Assembly: GCA_903642325.1 (NCBI GenBank)
Contig: CAHJWM010000009.1
Location: forward strand, 1 to 64,000
Reading direction: 5' to 3'
Length of the DNA stretch: 64,000 nucleotides
From: Myxococcales bacterium
GTDB taxonomy: Bacteria > Myxococcota_A > Polyangia > Polyangiales > Polyangiaceae
The notes under the pieces were generated by a model. The model was not told the origin of the DNA, made no database searches, and worked only from the letters and a program-made list of their open reading frames with translations. Both the position numbers and the translations under genes were made by a program. Below are positions 24,992 to 36,602 of the stretch, piece by piece (the stretch's first letter is position 1; every line of letters begins with the position of its first letter).

Positions 24992-26005
24992 TCAGGGCTT
25001 TTGCGCAGCGCGCGAACCGCGGCGCAGCCGGCGGAAAACCGCCTGTCGCTGGCGCTGCTTATAGGCGTCGTGACTAGCTTCGCCTGTCTCGTTGGCGGCC
25101 TCGCTCTCGGCGTCGAGGACCTGAAACTCGCAGAGCATGTACACGATCGGTCCTAAGCTCTCCGAGCCGGGCGGGGCGAGCTCCATCAAGTGAGTGGGAA
25201 CCCGGACGGGGACGTCCGTGACGAACTGGATCACGCGGTATGTTGGAGCGCTGAAGCGGTTGTCCGTAGGCAGCAGCGTGTCGTCCAGTTGGCCCTGGAA
25301 GTCCGGAACCATCTTTGCAAGGTGCGGATTCTGATCGCAGTAGCTGCGAAAGTGAAAAATCGTGTTCGTGCTTTGCTTTGGCACGACATAGTTGAAGGGA
25401 AAAAGCTGCTCGGTCAGGTAGTGCAGTACCGGTAGCACGTGCTCCCGGGTCTTGGTCACGATTCGAAACCGAAGCTTGTCGTACAGAGCGGCGGCCGTCG
25501 CTTCCGGCTTCGATAAGAGCTTAGTATAGGTCGAGTCCAGATTCTTCCGGCCTCCGATGAACTCCGTGATCGGAAAGCCCTCACTCAGCATCGTGCCTAC
25601 GACGCGGTACACTTTCTCCTCGACCAAGTGGAAGAGATCCCGATCGCTCACGGGCAGACGAAAGAGCAGCTCCCGCCCGGCCATGTGATTGATGATCTGA
25701 ACGGTTTTCAAGATCGTGCAGGCACACAGCTGACGATGTCCCGTACCGGAGGCCAAGAGCATCAGCTCTTCGATTCCCATGGCCTCGACTGGCTTTGGGA
25801 TGGCGAACTTGAAGTGACGCCGGAGGTAGCTGACTGCGTCGCGCTTCACGTGCGCGATGAAGGCGCGGTCGCCAGGCGCGCTCAGGTTCAGCTCGTGATT
25901 TTCCAGAAATTGGCGCGCGGCGTCCGGGCCAGTCAGGTTCAACCGGTGCCAATCGATCACGGAGGTGCCGCTCAAGATCAGACGCAGCGCCTCTACGTCG
26001 TGCAT
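24992..26005 (-). CDS. Putative RelA/SpoT-type nucleotidyltransferase (conserved myxobacterial family of unknown function)
   Basis: A 337-residue soluble protein. From recall it belongs to a conserved hypothetical family (TIGR04552/TIGR04562-like); no function is attached to it. What I see is a full set of (p)ppGpp-synthetase motifs in the right order: GGRKNLDSTYTKLL (Arg153, Lys154, Ser158, Lys162; compare RxKxxxSxxxK), ALYDKLRFRIV (Asp176 and Arg181; compare DxxGxRI), FNYVVPK (compare DYIxxPK), PTYRVIQFV (Tyr256; compare GYRSxHxxV), CEFQVLDAE (Glu293, Gln295; compare ExQIRT) and ASHDAYKQ (His312; compare AAHWxYK). The two acidic residues that bind Mg in Rel enzymes, Asp and the Glu of ExQ, are both present. 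There is a ~40-residue insertion between PK and YR, and an N-terminal helical part of ~145 residues. No HD hydrolase. Activity (GTP, ATP, ADP or another acceptor) is inference. Confidence 0.72.
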   Translation of the reverse strand: MHDVEALRLILSGTSVIDWHRLNLTGPDAARQFLENHELNLSAPGDRAFIAHVKRDAVSYLRRHFKFAIPKPVEAMGIEELMLLASGTGHRQLCACTILKTVQIINHMAGRELLFRLPVSDRDLFHLVEEKVYRVVGTMLSEGFPITEFIGGRKNLDSTYTKLLSKPEATAAALYDKLRFRIVTKTREHVLPVLHYLTEQLFPFNYVVPKQSTNTIFHFRSYCDQNPHLAKMVPDFQGQLDDTLLPTDNRFSAPTYRVIQFVTDVPVRVPTHLMELAPPGSESLGPIVYMLCEFQVLDAESEAANETGEASHDAYKQRQRQAVFRRLRRGSRAAQKP

Positions 26006-26076
26006 CGATAGATCTTCGACGCCTTTGAGCCGAGCGGGGCGCTCCCCCGAGCGCGGCGGTTCGCTATCGGGCTGAG

Positions 26077-26247
26077 TCAGTGGTTCGTCGTCGTCGCGTT
26101 ACCCGGCGTCGGGCGGCCTAGAGCCAGGGTGCCGAAGAAGATGCCGATCGTAACGCCAAGCACGAGAACTTGCGCGCCGAAGCGACCGTTTGCAGCCATC
26201 AGAGCGACAGGGATCGGGGCGACGAGGTACCACGGGTTCAACTTCAT
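26077..26247 (-). CDS. Small two-span membrane protein
   Basis: A 56-residue protein, ATG at 26247 with GGAG about 10 bases upstream. It starts MKLNPWYLVAPIPVALMAANG, has a second hydrophobic span GAQVLVLGVTIGIFFGTLAL, and ends in a short Thr-rich tail. No family recognised. It lies 71 bases upstream of the RelA/SpoT-like gene on the same strand, so co-transcription is possible, which would make a small membrane partner conceivable but unproven. Confidence 0.55.
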   Translation of the reverse strand: MKLNPWYLVAPIPVALMAANGRFGAQVLVLGVTIGIFFGTLALGRPTPGNATTTNH

Positions 26248-26527
26248 GCTCGGGTCTCCGGGACTGGGATGGGCGCGGGGCGCGTTTACGAAGGCAGGGT
26301 TGAATAACGAAGTTAAGCTCGGGTATGTCGCTGTAAGATGATGTAGGTTAGAGTGCCACAATGAGTCGCGCGGGGGCAAACTGTTACCGAGGCCCGGCTT
26401 CGCATTCAAGCCTTTACGACACCGCGTAGTTATTTATGTGGGTGCGAGGCTCCCAAAAATGTCGGCCGACTGAGTGGCCTGCGGGGATCCATGCCCGCGC
26501 ACGCACGAGTTTTGTTAGCGTCATGCT

Positions 26528-27046
26528 GTGGAAAGTCGCTATGGCCGAGCCACTGCACGTAGGCTCGCGGGGTGGTTCGGCTCGGCCGCTCTGTGCTTGA
26601 GCGGCTGCGGTGATCACGGCTTTTTTCCCGGCACGGTGGAGCAGGGCGCAGACTTCGCTGTCGCGGACGTCGTGTTCCAACCGACGTATTACTATTGCAA
26701 GGTCGAGCCAGTCTTATTTGAAAGCAGCTGTGGGAGCGGCGACCCCGCGAAGGGCGACCCGGTTGGCGGCTGCCACTTCAGCGCCACACCCTATCGACTG
26801 ACCGACTACGTGCCGCATGTGAGCGACAGCTGCAACGCCACGCTCCTGCCCGCCTCAGTCAATATCCCAGACGCGGCCCTGCACAACTACGAGGTATCGC
26901 AAGCACGCATGAAACGGAACGCGGAGCTTGCGCCACTTTTGCAACGGCCGACCGGAAATCAGTTCCATCCGCGCAAAATCTTCGAGCTCGATTCGAGCGA
27001 CGCGGATGCCATCCGCCAGTGGGCGACCCAGTTTTCGAATCAATGA
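26528..27046 (+). CDS. Lipoprotein with cytochrome-c-like CX13CH motif
   Basis: A 172-residue lipoprotein (GTG start; signal ending in lipobox LSGC, Cys27). The mature part has YYYCKVEPVLFESSC...GGCHFSAT: Cys57, Cys68, Cys82 and His83. The lead-in xxVEPVLF-x-xxC and the distal FHPRKIFELDSSDADAIRQWATQF look like the c-type domain (VxPIL..C..CH ... LxxWI) of planctomycete-style cytochromes, but the cysteines flanking the CH are 13 residues apart instead of 2. It may bind heme through a wide motif or have been disulfide-stabilised; unproven. It overlaps the next gene by ATGA. Confidence 0.65.
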   Translation: MESRYGRATARRLAGWFGSAALCLSGCGDHGFFPGTVEQGADFAVADVVFQPTYYYCKVEPVLFESSCGSGDPAKGDPVGGCHFSATPYRLTDYVPHVSDSCNATLLPASVNIPDAALHNYEVSQARMKRNAELAPLLQRPTGNQFHPRKIFELDSSDADAIRQWATQFSNQ

Positions 27047-27795
27047 GGGCCACGCTCACCGCGTTGCTGCTGCTCGCTGCCTGGGCGCCGAAGCGTGCGA
27101 CGGCGTCCGAGAGCGACGATGTCTTCGCGCGCGTGGTCGTCGCGGATACGGATTTACGCGCCGGCCCCGGCATCTCTCATCTCATCATTTATCACGCTCA
27201 TCGCGGGGAGTCGTTCTTGATCCAGAGCCGCGAGACGGCTGGATTTTGGCTGCAAGTCGTATTGGATGACGGCCGCATCGCTTATCTGCTCGGTGACACG
27301 GCGGAGACCATGGCGGTCGAGGGGGCGGTCGACGCTCCGCCGAGCCCTGGCTTTTTTGCACCGCCCGCATTGCAGCACGCTCGCGGGGGCTTCGCGCTAC
27401 TCGGCGGAGTGTACGACCGCGATGGCTACGTGGAGCTGAAGCCTGCTTACGTCTTGGCGCCGGCCGTTGCATTTGAGCCCTTCGTCGGCTTAGCGCTCAA
27501 AAGCGATAGTCGACGGGTCACGTATGGTTTGGCCGGTACGCTGAATCTGGCGCCGGATTGGGCGATCGCGCCGTTCGTAACGCTCGGTGCGGGCGGCATG
27601 CGCGAAACGCCGAAAGACGAGGCCGGAGTACAGCATCCGCGTAACTGGTTCCAAGCACGCGCGGGTGGGGGAATCTTGATCTCGCTTCGCTTTCGGGTCC
27701 TTTTTCGGCTCGAGGCGTCGAACATGGTGCTGTACACCGCGGATGCCTATCAGAACGTGCAGACCTACATCGGCGGACTTGGAACGTATTTCTGA
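27043..27795 (+). CDS. SH3-domain protein with outer-membrane beta-barrel
   Basis: A 250-residue secreted protein with signal peptide (MRATLTALLLLAAWAPKRATA). Residues ~30-90 form a bacterial SH3 fold (VVVADTDLRAGPGISHLIIYHAHRGE ... FWLQVVLDDGRIAYLLGD, seen in pieces). Residues ~105-250 are amphipathic strands with a terminal aromatic (GGLGTYF), typical of an 8-10-stranded barrel. The start is the ATG at 27043, which overlaps the stop of the lipoprotein gene; an upstream ATG at 27019 is inside it. Probably outer-membrane, tied to peptidoglycan by SH3. Confidence 0.74.
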   Translation: MRATLTALLLLAAWAPKRATASESDDVFARVVVADTDLRAGPGISHLIIYHAHRGESFLIQSRETAGFWLQVVLDDGRIAYLLGDTAETMAVEGAVDAPPSPGFFAPPALQHARGGFALLGGVYDRDGYVELKPAYVLAPAVAFEPFVGLALKSDSRRVTYGLAGTLNLAPDWAIAPFVTLGAGGMRETPKDEAGVQHPRNWFQARAGGGILISLRFRVLFRLEASNMVLYTADAYQNVQTYIGGLGTYF

Positions 27796-27826
27796 GTCTT
27801 GAACGCGTTTGCAAAAGGATCCTTCG

Positions 27827-28078
27827 ATGCGCATCAGCAAGCTCTTCCGGCTAGGTCACCCGTTGCGGGGCTTTCTCTCGTTGCCGATCGCGTGCGCCGC
27901 GCTGACCAGCGCCGGCTGCGCGACGGTCCGGCCGGAGCAACGTGCGGTGTTGGCAGACCCGAGCATGCAGTTCGACGCCCAAACCGCAGATCAAACCGCC
28001 CTCGAGCATGCGCTCGACAATCGAGAGGGCTCGACCGGTGGCGGTTCGGTGCGTGGAGGCGGCTGCGGCTGCAATTGA
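27827..28078 (+). CDS. DUF4266 small lipoprotein
   Basis: An 83-residue lipoprotein; ATG 27827 has AAAGGA 8 bases ahead. The signal ends at TSAGC. The mature part holds the DUF4266 signature: VRPEQRAVLADPSMQFD, then a polar stretch and a Gly-rich C-terminus ending GGGCGCN with two cysteines. In other genomes DUF4266 is nearly always beside DUF3570 (the next gene here), and often ApbE and thioredoxin-like genes, none of which is present in this window. The C-terminal Cys-Gly-Cys could carry a metal or a modification; that is speculation. Confidence 0.85.
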   Translation: MRISKLFRLGHPLRGFLSLPIACAALTSAGCATVRPEQRAVLADPSMQFDAQTADQTALEHALDNREGSTGGGSVRGGGCGCN

Positions 28079-28104
28079 GCGTGCACCGAGCCAGGCTTCT
28101 GACG

Positions 28105-29358
28105 ATGAGAGCCGCGCGCCGCGCAGGAGCCCCGATTTGGCTCGTGCTAACGTGGCTGTTCGCGCTCGTTATCGCGATGCCGGCACGCGCCCAAGTGGCA
28201 TCGTTGGAGGTGAGCTCGGCGCTGTTCGTGGAGCCCTCCGCGACCAGTCAGCTCACCGTGATCAATCCGACCGCCACGCTCGCGGCATCACCCGCGAGCT
28301 GGTTGACGCTGCGAGGCAATTACGAGGCGGACATCGTGTCCGGCGCCAGTGAGTCACTCAAGGGCGGCCGGCTGAGCAATGTCGACGTGGTGACCTCGGC
28401 GACCAAGTTCGCCGACACCCGACAGGCGGTGACAGGGGGCTTCACCGTGACGCGGGCCGCTACGCACCTCGGCGCAAGCTACACTTACGGCACCGAGCAC
28501 GACTACCGTTCGAACGCGTTTGCCGTGAATGCGGGGGCGGACTTCCTGCAGAAAAATACCCAGATCGAGCTGTCCTACGGCCGGGGTTTCGATCAAGTGT
28601 GCACGACGGCGTACCGGGCGGCGGACGCGCCCTCCAGTCGTCTGGCACTCGATAATTCCCATGGCTGTTTCACTTCGGACGTGAGGCGCGCAGCTCGCGA
28701 CATCAGCCTCGACAATTTGCAAGTAGCTTGGACGCAGACGTGGACACCGGTGTTTGCCACGCAGATGGTCGTCAGCGCGGCCCTGCAGCATGGTTTTTTG
28801 GGCAATCCCTATCGCTCGGTGGTGATTGCGCCGGCCGGCGACCAAGCGCTCGAGAATCATCCGGACAATCGCGGCCGCGGGGCGCTTGGAGGGCGTGGCA
28901 AGTACTACGCTCGCGGCCTTCGAACGACGTTCTCCGCGAATGTACGGCTGTACCGAGATACATGGGCCATTTGGGGCCAGACCTACGAGCTCGATGGCGA
29001 GCGTTACCTGTTGCCCTGGCTGCGCGTGCTGCTCCGCGGTCGATATTATACCCAAACCGGTGCCTTATTCTGGAGCGACGATTACACCGGCGGGGAGCCA
29101 GCGACCGGCCCTCGCGGTCAGTACTGGAGTGGTGACCGAGAGCTCTCGCCGCTGTCCAGCTATCTAGTGGGTATGCGGGGCTTGGCCACGTGTGAAGGCC
29201 ACCCAGGGGCGCGTGTAGCGAGCTTGTTCACGAGCCTCGACGTGTCGCTCGGGTTCGACCTTTTGAAGACCGATCTTCACGACTTCACACTTGGCGGTCG
29301 AAAGCCGGACGACACTCTTGCGCTACTGTGGTCGCTCGCGGTAAGCGGCGGGTTTTAA
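28105..29358 (+). CDS. DUF3570 family outer-membrane protein
   Basis: About 417 residues. After a signal peptide (MRAARRAGAPIWLVLTWLFA..., cleaved after ARA) it is a long series of amphipathic strands with tight turns and ends in a terminal Phe (LAVSGGF), i.e. an outer-membrane barrel. The opening EVSSALFVEPSATSQLTVINPTA-type region and ASWLTLRGNYEADIVSGAS are DUF3570-like. I prefer the ATG at 28105 (AGG 9 bases upstream) to a GTG at 28081. It follows DUF4266 and converges on the FHA regulator gene with a 4-base stop overlap. Confidence 0.84.
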   Translation: MRAARRAGAPIWLVLTWLFALVIAMPARAQVASLEVSSALFVEPSATSQLTVINPTATLAASPASWLTLRGNYEADIVSGASESLKGGRLSNVDVVTSATKFADTRQAVTGGFTVTRAATHLGASYTYGTEHDYRSNAFAVNAGADFLQKNTQIELSYGRGFDQVCTTAYRAADAPSSRLALDNSHGCFTSDVRRAARDISLDNLQVAWTQTWTPVFATQMVVSAALQHGFLGNPYRSVVIAPAGDQALENHPDNRGRGALGGRGKYYARGLRTTFSANVRLYRDTWAIWGQTYELDGERYLLPWLRVLLRGRYYTQTGALFWSDDYTGGEPATGPRGQYWSGDRELSPLSSYLVGMRGLATCEGHPGARVASLFTSLDVSLGFDLLKTDLHDFTLGGRKPDDTLALLWSLAVSGGF

Positions 29359-30734
29359 CGATCACCGCGTAAGCCGCGCTTGCGAGCCAAGTCGTATAAG
29401 TGCTTGCGGTCCATCTTCGCCTCGCGCGCGGCAGCGCTGATGTTGCCGCCATGCCGATCCAATAGCCACGCGACGTAGCGGTGCTCGAACTCGGATTCGA
29501 AATCCGAGCGGATTTCACGGTAGCTCTTTTCGGAGTCGAACGCCGGATAGGCGCTACCCCCAGGCGGCGGAGTAACGCCCATCGAGCCTGACGACACCGG
29601 CAAATCAACCGGGCGGATCTCCCGCTCACCCGCCGCCGCGGCGATGTAGATGGCCCGATCGAGCACGTTTCTTAGCTCGCGCACGTTGCCCGGCCAATCA
29701 TGCGCGGCCAGGGCAGTCACTGTCTCGCGCGTTAGGCTGATCGCCGAGGCCGTTGGGTCACGTTTGCGAGCGAGTGCCAAAAATTGATCGACCAGAGCCG
29801 GCACGTCCTCGCGCCGCGTGCGGAGCGGCGGAACCGTGATCGGCACCACCGAAAGCCGGAAGTATAAATCCTCGCGGAACTTTCCCCGCTCGACTTCCTC
29901 CTTCAAGTTGCGCTTGGTGGCCGCCACGATCCGAGCCTCTGCATGAAGTGGTTTATTGCCAGCCATGCGACGGAACTCACCCGACTCTAAAACGCGCACG
30001 AGCTTCGGCTGAACATCGAGCGGCAGCTCGCCCACCTCATCCAGGAACACCGTCCCGCGCCCGGCGAGCTCGAACGCACCTTGACGCGCTGCGGCCGCCC
30101 CGGTGAACGCGCCCCGTTCGTGTCCGAAGAGCTCACTTTCGATCAAATTGTAACTCACCGCCCTGCAGTCCACGACCACGAACGGCTGATCTTTGCGGGT
30201 ACTGATTTGATGGATCGAGCGCGCCAATACGTCTTTGCCGGTACCGGTTTCGCCTTCCAACAGCACGCAGGCGTCGGTGGGCGCAATGCGCTCGAGCACG
30301 CCGAAAATCTGACGCATGGACAAGCTCGTACCGAGGGCCTCCCCGAAGCTCGTGGACTCGCTAGGCAAGACTTTCGTGCGGTTGGGTTCGCCACGCAGCA
30401 CGAGCTCGACATTGCCCACGACTATCATCGACCCAGACTCGATGACCGCTTCGCGCACCGCGGTTGTGCCAACGCGGGTGTGGTTCGTGGACCCTAGGTC
30501 GCGCACGATGATGCCGAGCGGCGTCCGCTCGAGCTCACAGTGATGACGCGACACCGTGTCGTCGGACAAGACCAAGTCGTTGTCAGGAGCCTTTCCCACG
30601 GTTAGGCGTACGCCTAGCTTGACGCGCTTGCCCCGCGCGCTCCCCGACACCACCACCAGCAAAAGCTCTTCGGATTGCGCGCCCGGCGCGGGCTGCGCAC
30701 GGGTCGCTACCTCGGAAGATGGAACGGGAGTCAA
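29355..30734 (-). CDS. FHA-domain sigma-54-dependent transcriptional activator
   Basis: A 459-residue enhancer-binding protein. N-terminal FHA domain (about 40-110; SRHHCEL at 62-68 and GSTN for phosphopeptide binding), AAA+ domain with Walker A GETGTGKD (161-168), the sigma-54 contact loop GAFTGA (208-213), Walker [10 protein letters not shown], and a C-terminal Fis-type helix-turn-helix ([21 protein letters not shown]). FHA-EBPs are a hallmark of myxobacteria and answer to Ser/Thr kinases instead of histidine kinases. It leads directly into the two genes upstream (30735-31726), making a probable three-gene operon; target promoters are unknown. Confidence 0.94.
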   Translation of the reverse strand: MTPVPSSEVATRAQPAPGAQSEELLLVVVSGSARGKRVKLGVRLTVGKAPDNDLVLSDDTVSRHHCELERTPLGIIVRDLGSTNHTRVGTTAVREAVIESGSMIVVGNVELVLRGEPNRTKVLPSESTSFGEALGTSLSMRQIFGVLERIAPTDACVLLEGETGTGKDVLARSIHQISTRKDQPFVVVDCRAVSYNLIESELFGHERGAFTGAAAARQGAFELAGRGTVFLDEVGELPLDVQPKLVRVLESGEFRRMAGNKPLHAEARIVAATKRNLKEEVERGKFREDLYFRLSVVPITVPPLRTRREDVPALVDQFLALARKRDPTASAISLTRETVTALAAHDWPGNVRELRNVLDRAIYIAAAAGEREIRPVDLPVSSGSMGVTPPPGGSAYPAFDSEKSYREIRSDFESEFEHRYVAWLLDRHGGNISAAAREAKMDRKHLYDLARKRGLRGDR

Positions 30735-31169
30735 TCAGAAGCCACCTGCGGACAGCTCGATCCGCGTCTCGCCACCCGAGAGGGTAACGCGTCGCTCGAT
30801 GCTTGTCTCCACTCGTTCATGGCCGGCGCTAGGCCCCAATGTAGGTTCGGCAAATGGAGAAATTTCCGTGATGTTCGAAGTCACGACATAGTCGCCATCC
30901 GGAAGCTTCGCGTGCTGCGCAATTTGGAGCGGCGGAGCCTTGCCGAACGACAGCGAGACGCCGCCGCTCGGCTCGCTGTCGCCGGTGCGCTTCCAAGATG
31001 CATCGAAGCGGACTGCATCAGGAAACACCGACCCAACGGGGAAGAGCAAGACCTGCTCGCGAGGCAGGGCGCGCATTACGTGGCCGCCGAGCCACACGGC
31101 GCCGCCAACCAATGCAGCTCGGGTCACTACTCGGCGCGCTGAGCTTCCAGCGGCGAAGGCGCCGATCAA
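30735..31169 (-). CDS. Hypothetical membrane-anchored protein
   Basis: A 144-residue protein with one N-terminal hydrophobic segment (RAALVGGAVWLGGHVMRAL) and a beta-rich periplasmic part (strands around VLLFPVGSVFPDAV, VTSNITEI, RVTLSGGETRIEL). No family recognised. It overlaps the cytochrome gene by 4 bases upstream and abuts the FHA activator downstream, so all three are one operon. Confidence 0.6.
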   Translation of the reverse strand: MIGAFAAGSSARRVVTRAALVGGAVWLGGHVMRALPREQVLLFPVGSVFPDAVRFDASWKRTGDSEPSGGVSLSFGKAPPLQIAQHAKLPDGDYVVTSNITEISPFAEPTLGPSAGHERVETSIERRVTLSGGETRIELSAGGF

Positions 31170-31726
31170 CGATCAACCTGTTTGGGCGCGGTGACCGGCT
31201 TGCCAGCGGAGCTCGAGGTTGCGGGGTGTGCCGGCGCAGCGCTTGGCGTGGGCGCGGCGCCTGGCGCGCCAGCGTGCTGCATGCGGCTCGCGTCGAGCAA
31301 GCGGATGAGCTGCACTAGGCGAGCTATAGTGGCTTCGGGCAAGGGGAATGCCGGCATTTTTCCGCGACCTTGGCGAATCGTCGCGGCGATTGCCTCATCC
31401 GTCGTGGCCGCTTGCCACTCCGAGCGCGAAAGATCGGCCGCGTGCAACATCGGGCCTTGCGGGCCGTCTCCACGACCGAGCGCACCGTGACAGCTAGTAC
31501 AATTTTGCTGCCACGCGACAATCGTCACGTCGTCGAGGCCATGACCGGGCTCGGCAGAGCCAGCGTCGGTGACCTGTACCTGGTCGGCGTTCGGGTTGGC
31601 GGTGTGGTCGTGATCGCTCGGCCGCCATGGCCTCAGATCGGCGGGAGCATCGTTACACGCACTGCACGATAGCCAGACTAAGCTCAGCACCAAGCGCAGC
31701 GCACGATTTCCGATCCGGGCAGGCAT
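31166..31726 (-). CDS. c-type cytochrome domain lipoprotein
   Basis: About 186 residues. The start at ATG 31726 gives a signal (MPARIGNRALRLVLSLVWLS) ending near SCSAC. The mature part has a single heme motif NCTSCHGALGRGDGP (CXXCH) and the distal axial ligand region GRGKMPAFPLPEATIARLVQLIRLL (Met in GKMPAF), a standard class-I cytochrome c fold, followed by a Pro/Ala/Ser-rich tail. It likely transfers electrons at the outer face. Its operon with a FHA-sigma-54 activator is unusual. Confidence 0.83.
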   Translation of the reverse strand: MPARIGNRALRLVLSLVWLSCSACNDAPADLRPWRPSDHDHTANPNADQVQVTDAGSAEPGHGLDDVTIVAWQQNCTSCHGALGRGDGPQGPMLHAADLSRSEWQAATTDEAIAATIRQGRGKMPAFPLPEATIARLVQLIRLLDASRMQHAGAPGAAPTPSAAPAHPATSSSAGKPVTAPKQVDR

Positions 31727-31864
31727 TGGTTCCTGCCATAGCATGCAGGCACGCGGGCGGCAGCGCTTCGAGGAGCTCCGGACGCTGGCACTCACTAAAT
31801 AAAAGTCACCAGCGCTCGCCTTTAAACGCCGCGTGCGTGCCGTCGGCGGCCCGGGGTGCGGTGC

Positions 31865-32479
31865 TCACTCGAAAAGCTGACCGTCCGCTGGAACCTGCGG
31901 CAAGCCGAGATACTTCTTCTTGCCGATCTCAGCGATGCTGAACTCGGTGCGACGATTCTTTGCGCGCCCTTCCTCGGTCGCGTTGTTGGCGATAGGCACG
32001 TTCTGCCCAAAACCCACCGCGATCAAACGATCCTTGCTCACGCCCTTGGCGATGGCCGCATTTTTCACGGTCAGTGCACGCTGACCGGAGAGGGTCATGT
32101 TGCTCTCTGGGGTACCGGCGTTGTCCGTGTGCCCTTCGATGCGCAACAGTGTAACGGTCGCGTGCTTATCCATGTAGGCTTTGAGCTGGTCAATGACGGC
32201 GTCACTGCCGGCGCCAGCCTTGAAGCTCGACGAATTGGTATCGAACACGATCTCGCCGGGGATCTGCACGCTGTCGCCCCTGGCCGCGGTTGGCGCCGGC
32301 GCGCTGACGATTGGCGCAGGCGTCGCCGCGGTGGGCGGTGGCGGAGGAGGAGGGGGAGGAGTGGCTGGAGCTGCGGCCGCATCGGAGCCCGCCTTGAACG
32401 ACGCGGTGCAGCCACTGAGCGCGGGCGCCCCGACCACGGTGGCCACGAAGCCAAACACGAGCGCAGATTTACCAAACAT
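31865..32479 (-). CDS. OmpA/Pal family lipoprotein
   Basis: About 204 residues. Lipoprotein signal ends at ALSGC; then a Pro/Ala-rich linker with a long proline run (encoded by GGAGG repeats at about 32338-32360), and a C-terminal OmpA domain that binds diaminopimelate: IEGHTDNAGTPESNMTLSGQRA and VGFGQNVPI, AKNRRTEF. It links outer membrane and peptidoglycan. The ATG 32479 has GGAGA 9 bases ahead; an in-frame GTG at 32494 is a possible earlier start. It stands alone, divergent from dnaE. Confidence 0.9.
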   Translation of the reverse strand: MFGKSALVFGFVATVVGAPALSGCTASFKAGSDAAAAPATPPPPPPPPPTAATPAPIVSAPAPTAARGDSVQIPGEIVFDTNSSSFKAGAGSDAVIDQLKAYMDKHATVTLLRIEGHTDNAGTPESNMTLSGQRALTVKNAAIAKGVSKDRLIAVGFGQNVPIANNATEEGRAKNRRTEFSIAEIGKKKYLGLPQVPADGQLFE

Positions 32480-32710
32480 TGAGCTTTTCTCCACTGAATC
32501 TAGGTGTTGTGCTGAGCCGAGGCTCGGTCAGCCCCGGCCACCGGTAGTCCAAGTCCGCGCCGCGACGCAAGCACAGAGGCCGGGGTCGTTTCATCCTAGT
32601 CGATAGACGAGCCCCCACCCAGTTTGTTCACCTGGCGACTAATCGTTCGACGACGATTTCAGGTCCGATGGCCGGGATGTCGCGCGTGGGCAGCGCGCAG
32701 CTCGCGAGGA

Positions 32711-36310
<3,600 letters not shown>

Positions 36311-36529
36311 TGGGCGGCGCAGCGACAAGCTTCGCGTTTTATAGGGCGGCGCTCGGCTCCGCGCCGTGCTCGGTTTCGAAGCCGGTCGCACCCGCCTGGC
36401 GCGCTCAGGCCACAGGGCTGATTCATTCCGCCGTGCTCGCGTGGCTGCACCGCCGACTATAAGAAACACTGGGCAAGCGCCAAGCTTCGCGGTAATAAGC
36501 CGCCCACGAGCGTCTCCTCGGGAGTCGCC

Positions 36530-36602
36530 GGGTCGATAGCTCAGCCGGTAGAGCAGTGGATTTTTAATCCATTGGTCCAGGGTTCGAATCCCTGTCGACC
36601 CA
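36530..36602 (+). tRNA. tRNA-Lys (anticodon TTT)
   Basis: A 73-base cloverleaf: acceptor GGGTCGA pairs with TCGACCC, D-stem GCTC/GAGC, anticodon stem GTGGA/TCCAT with loop TTTTTAA (anticodon TTT), T-stem around GGTTCGAATCC. The 3' end lacks an encoded CCA (ACTG follows). It follows dnaE by 219 bases. Confidence 0.97.
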
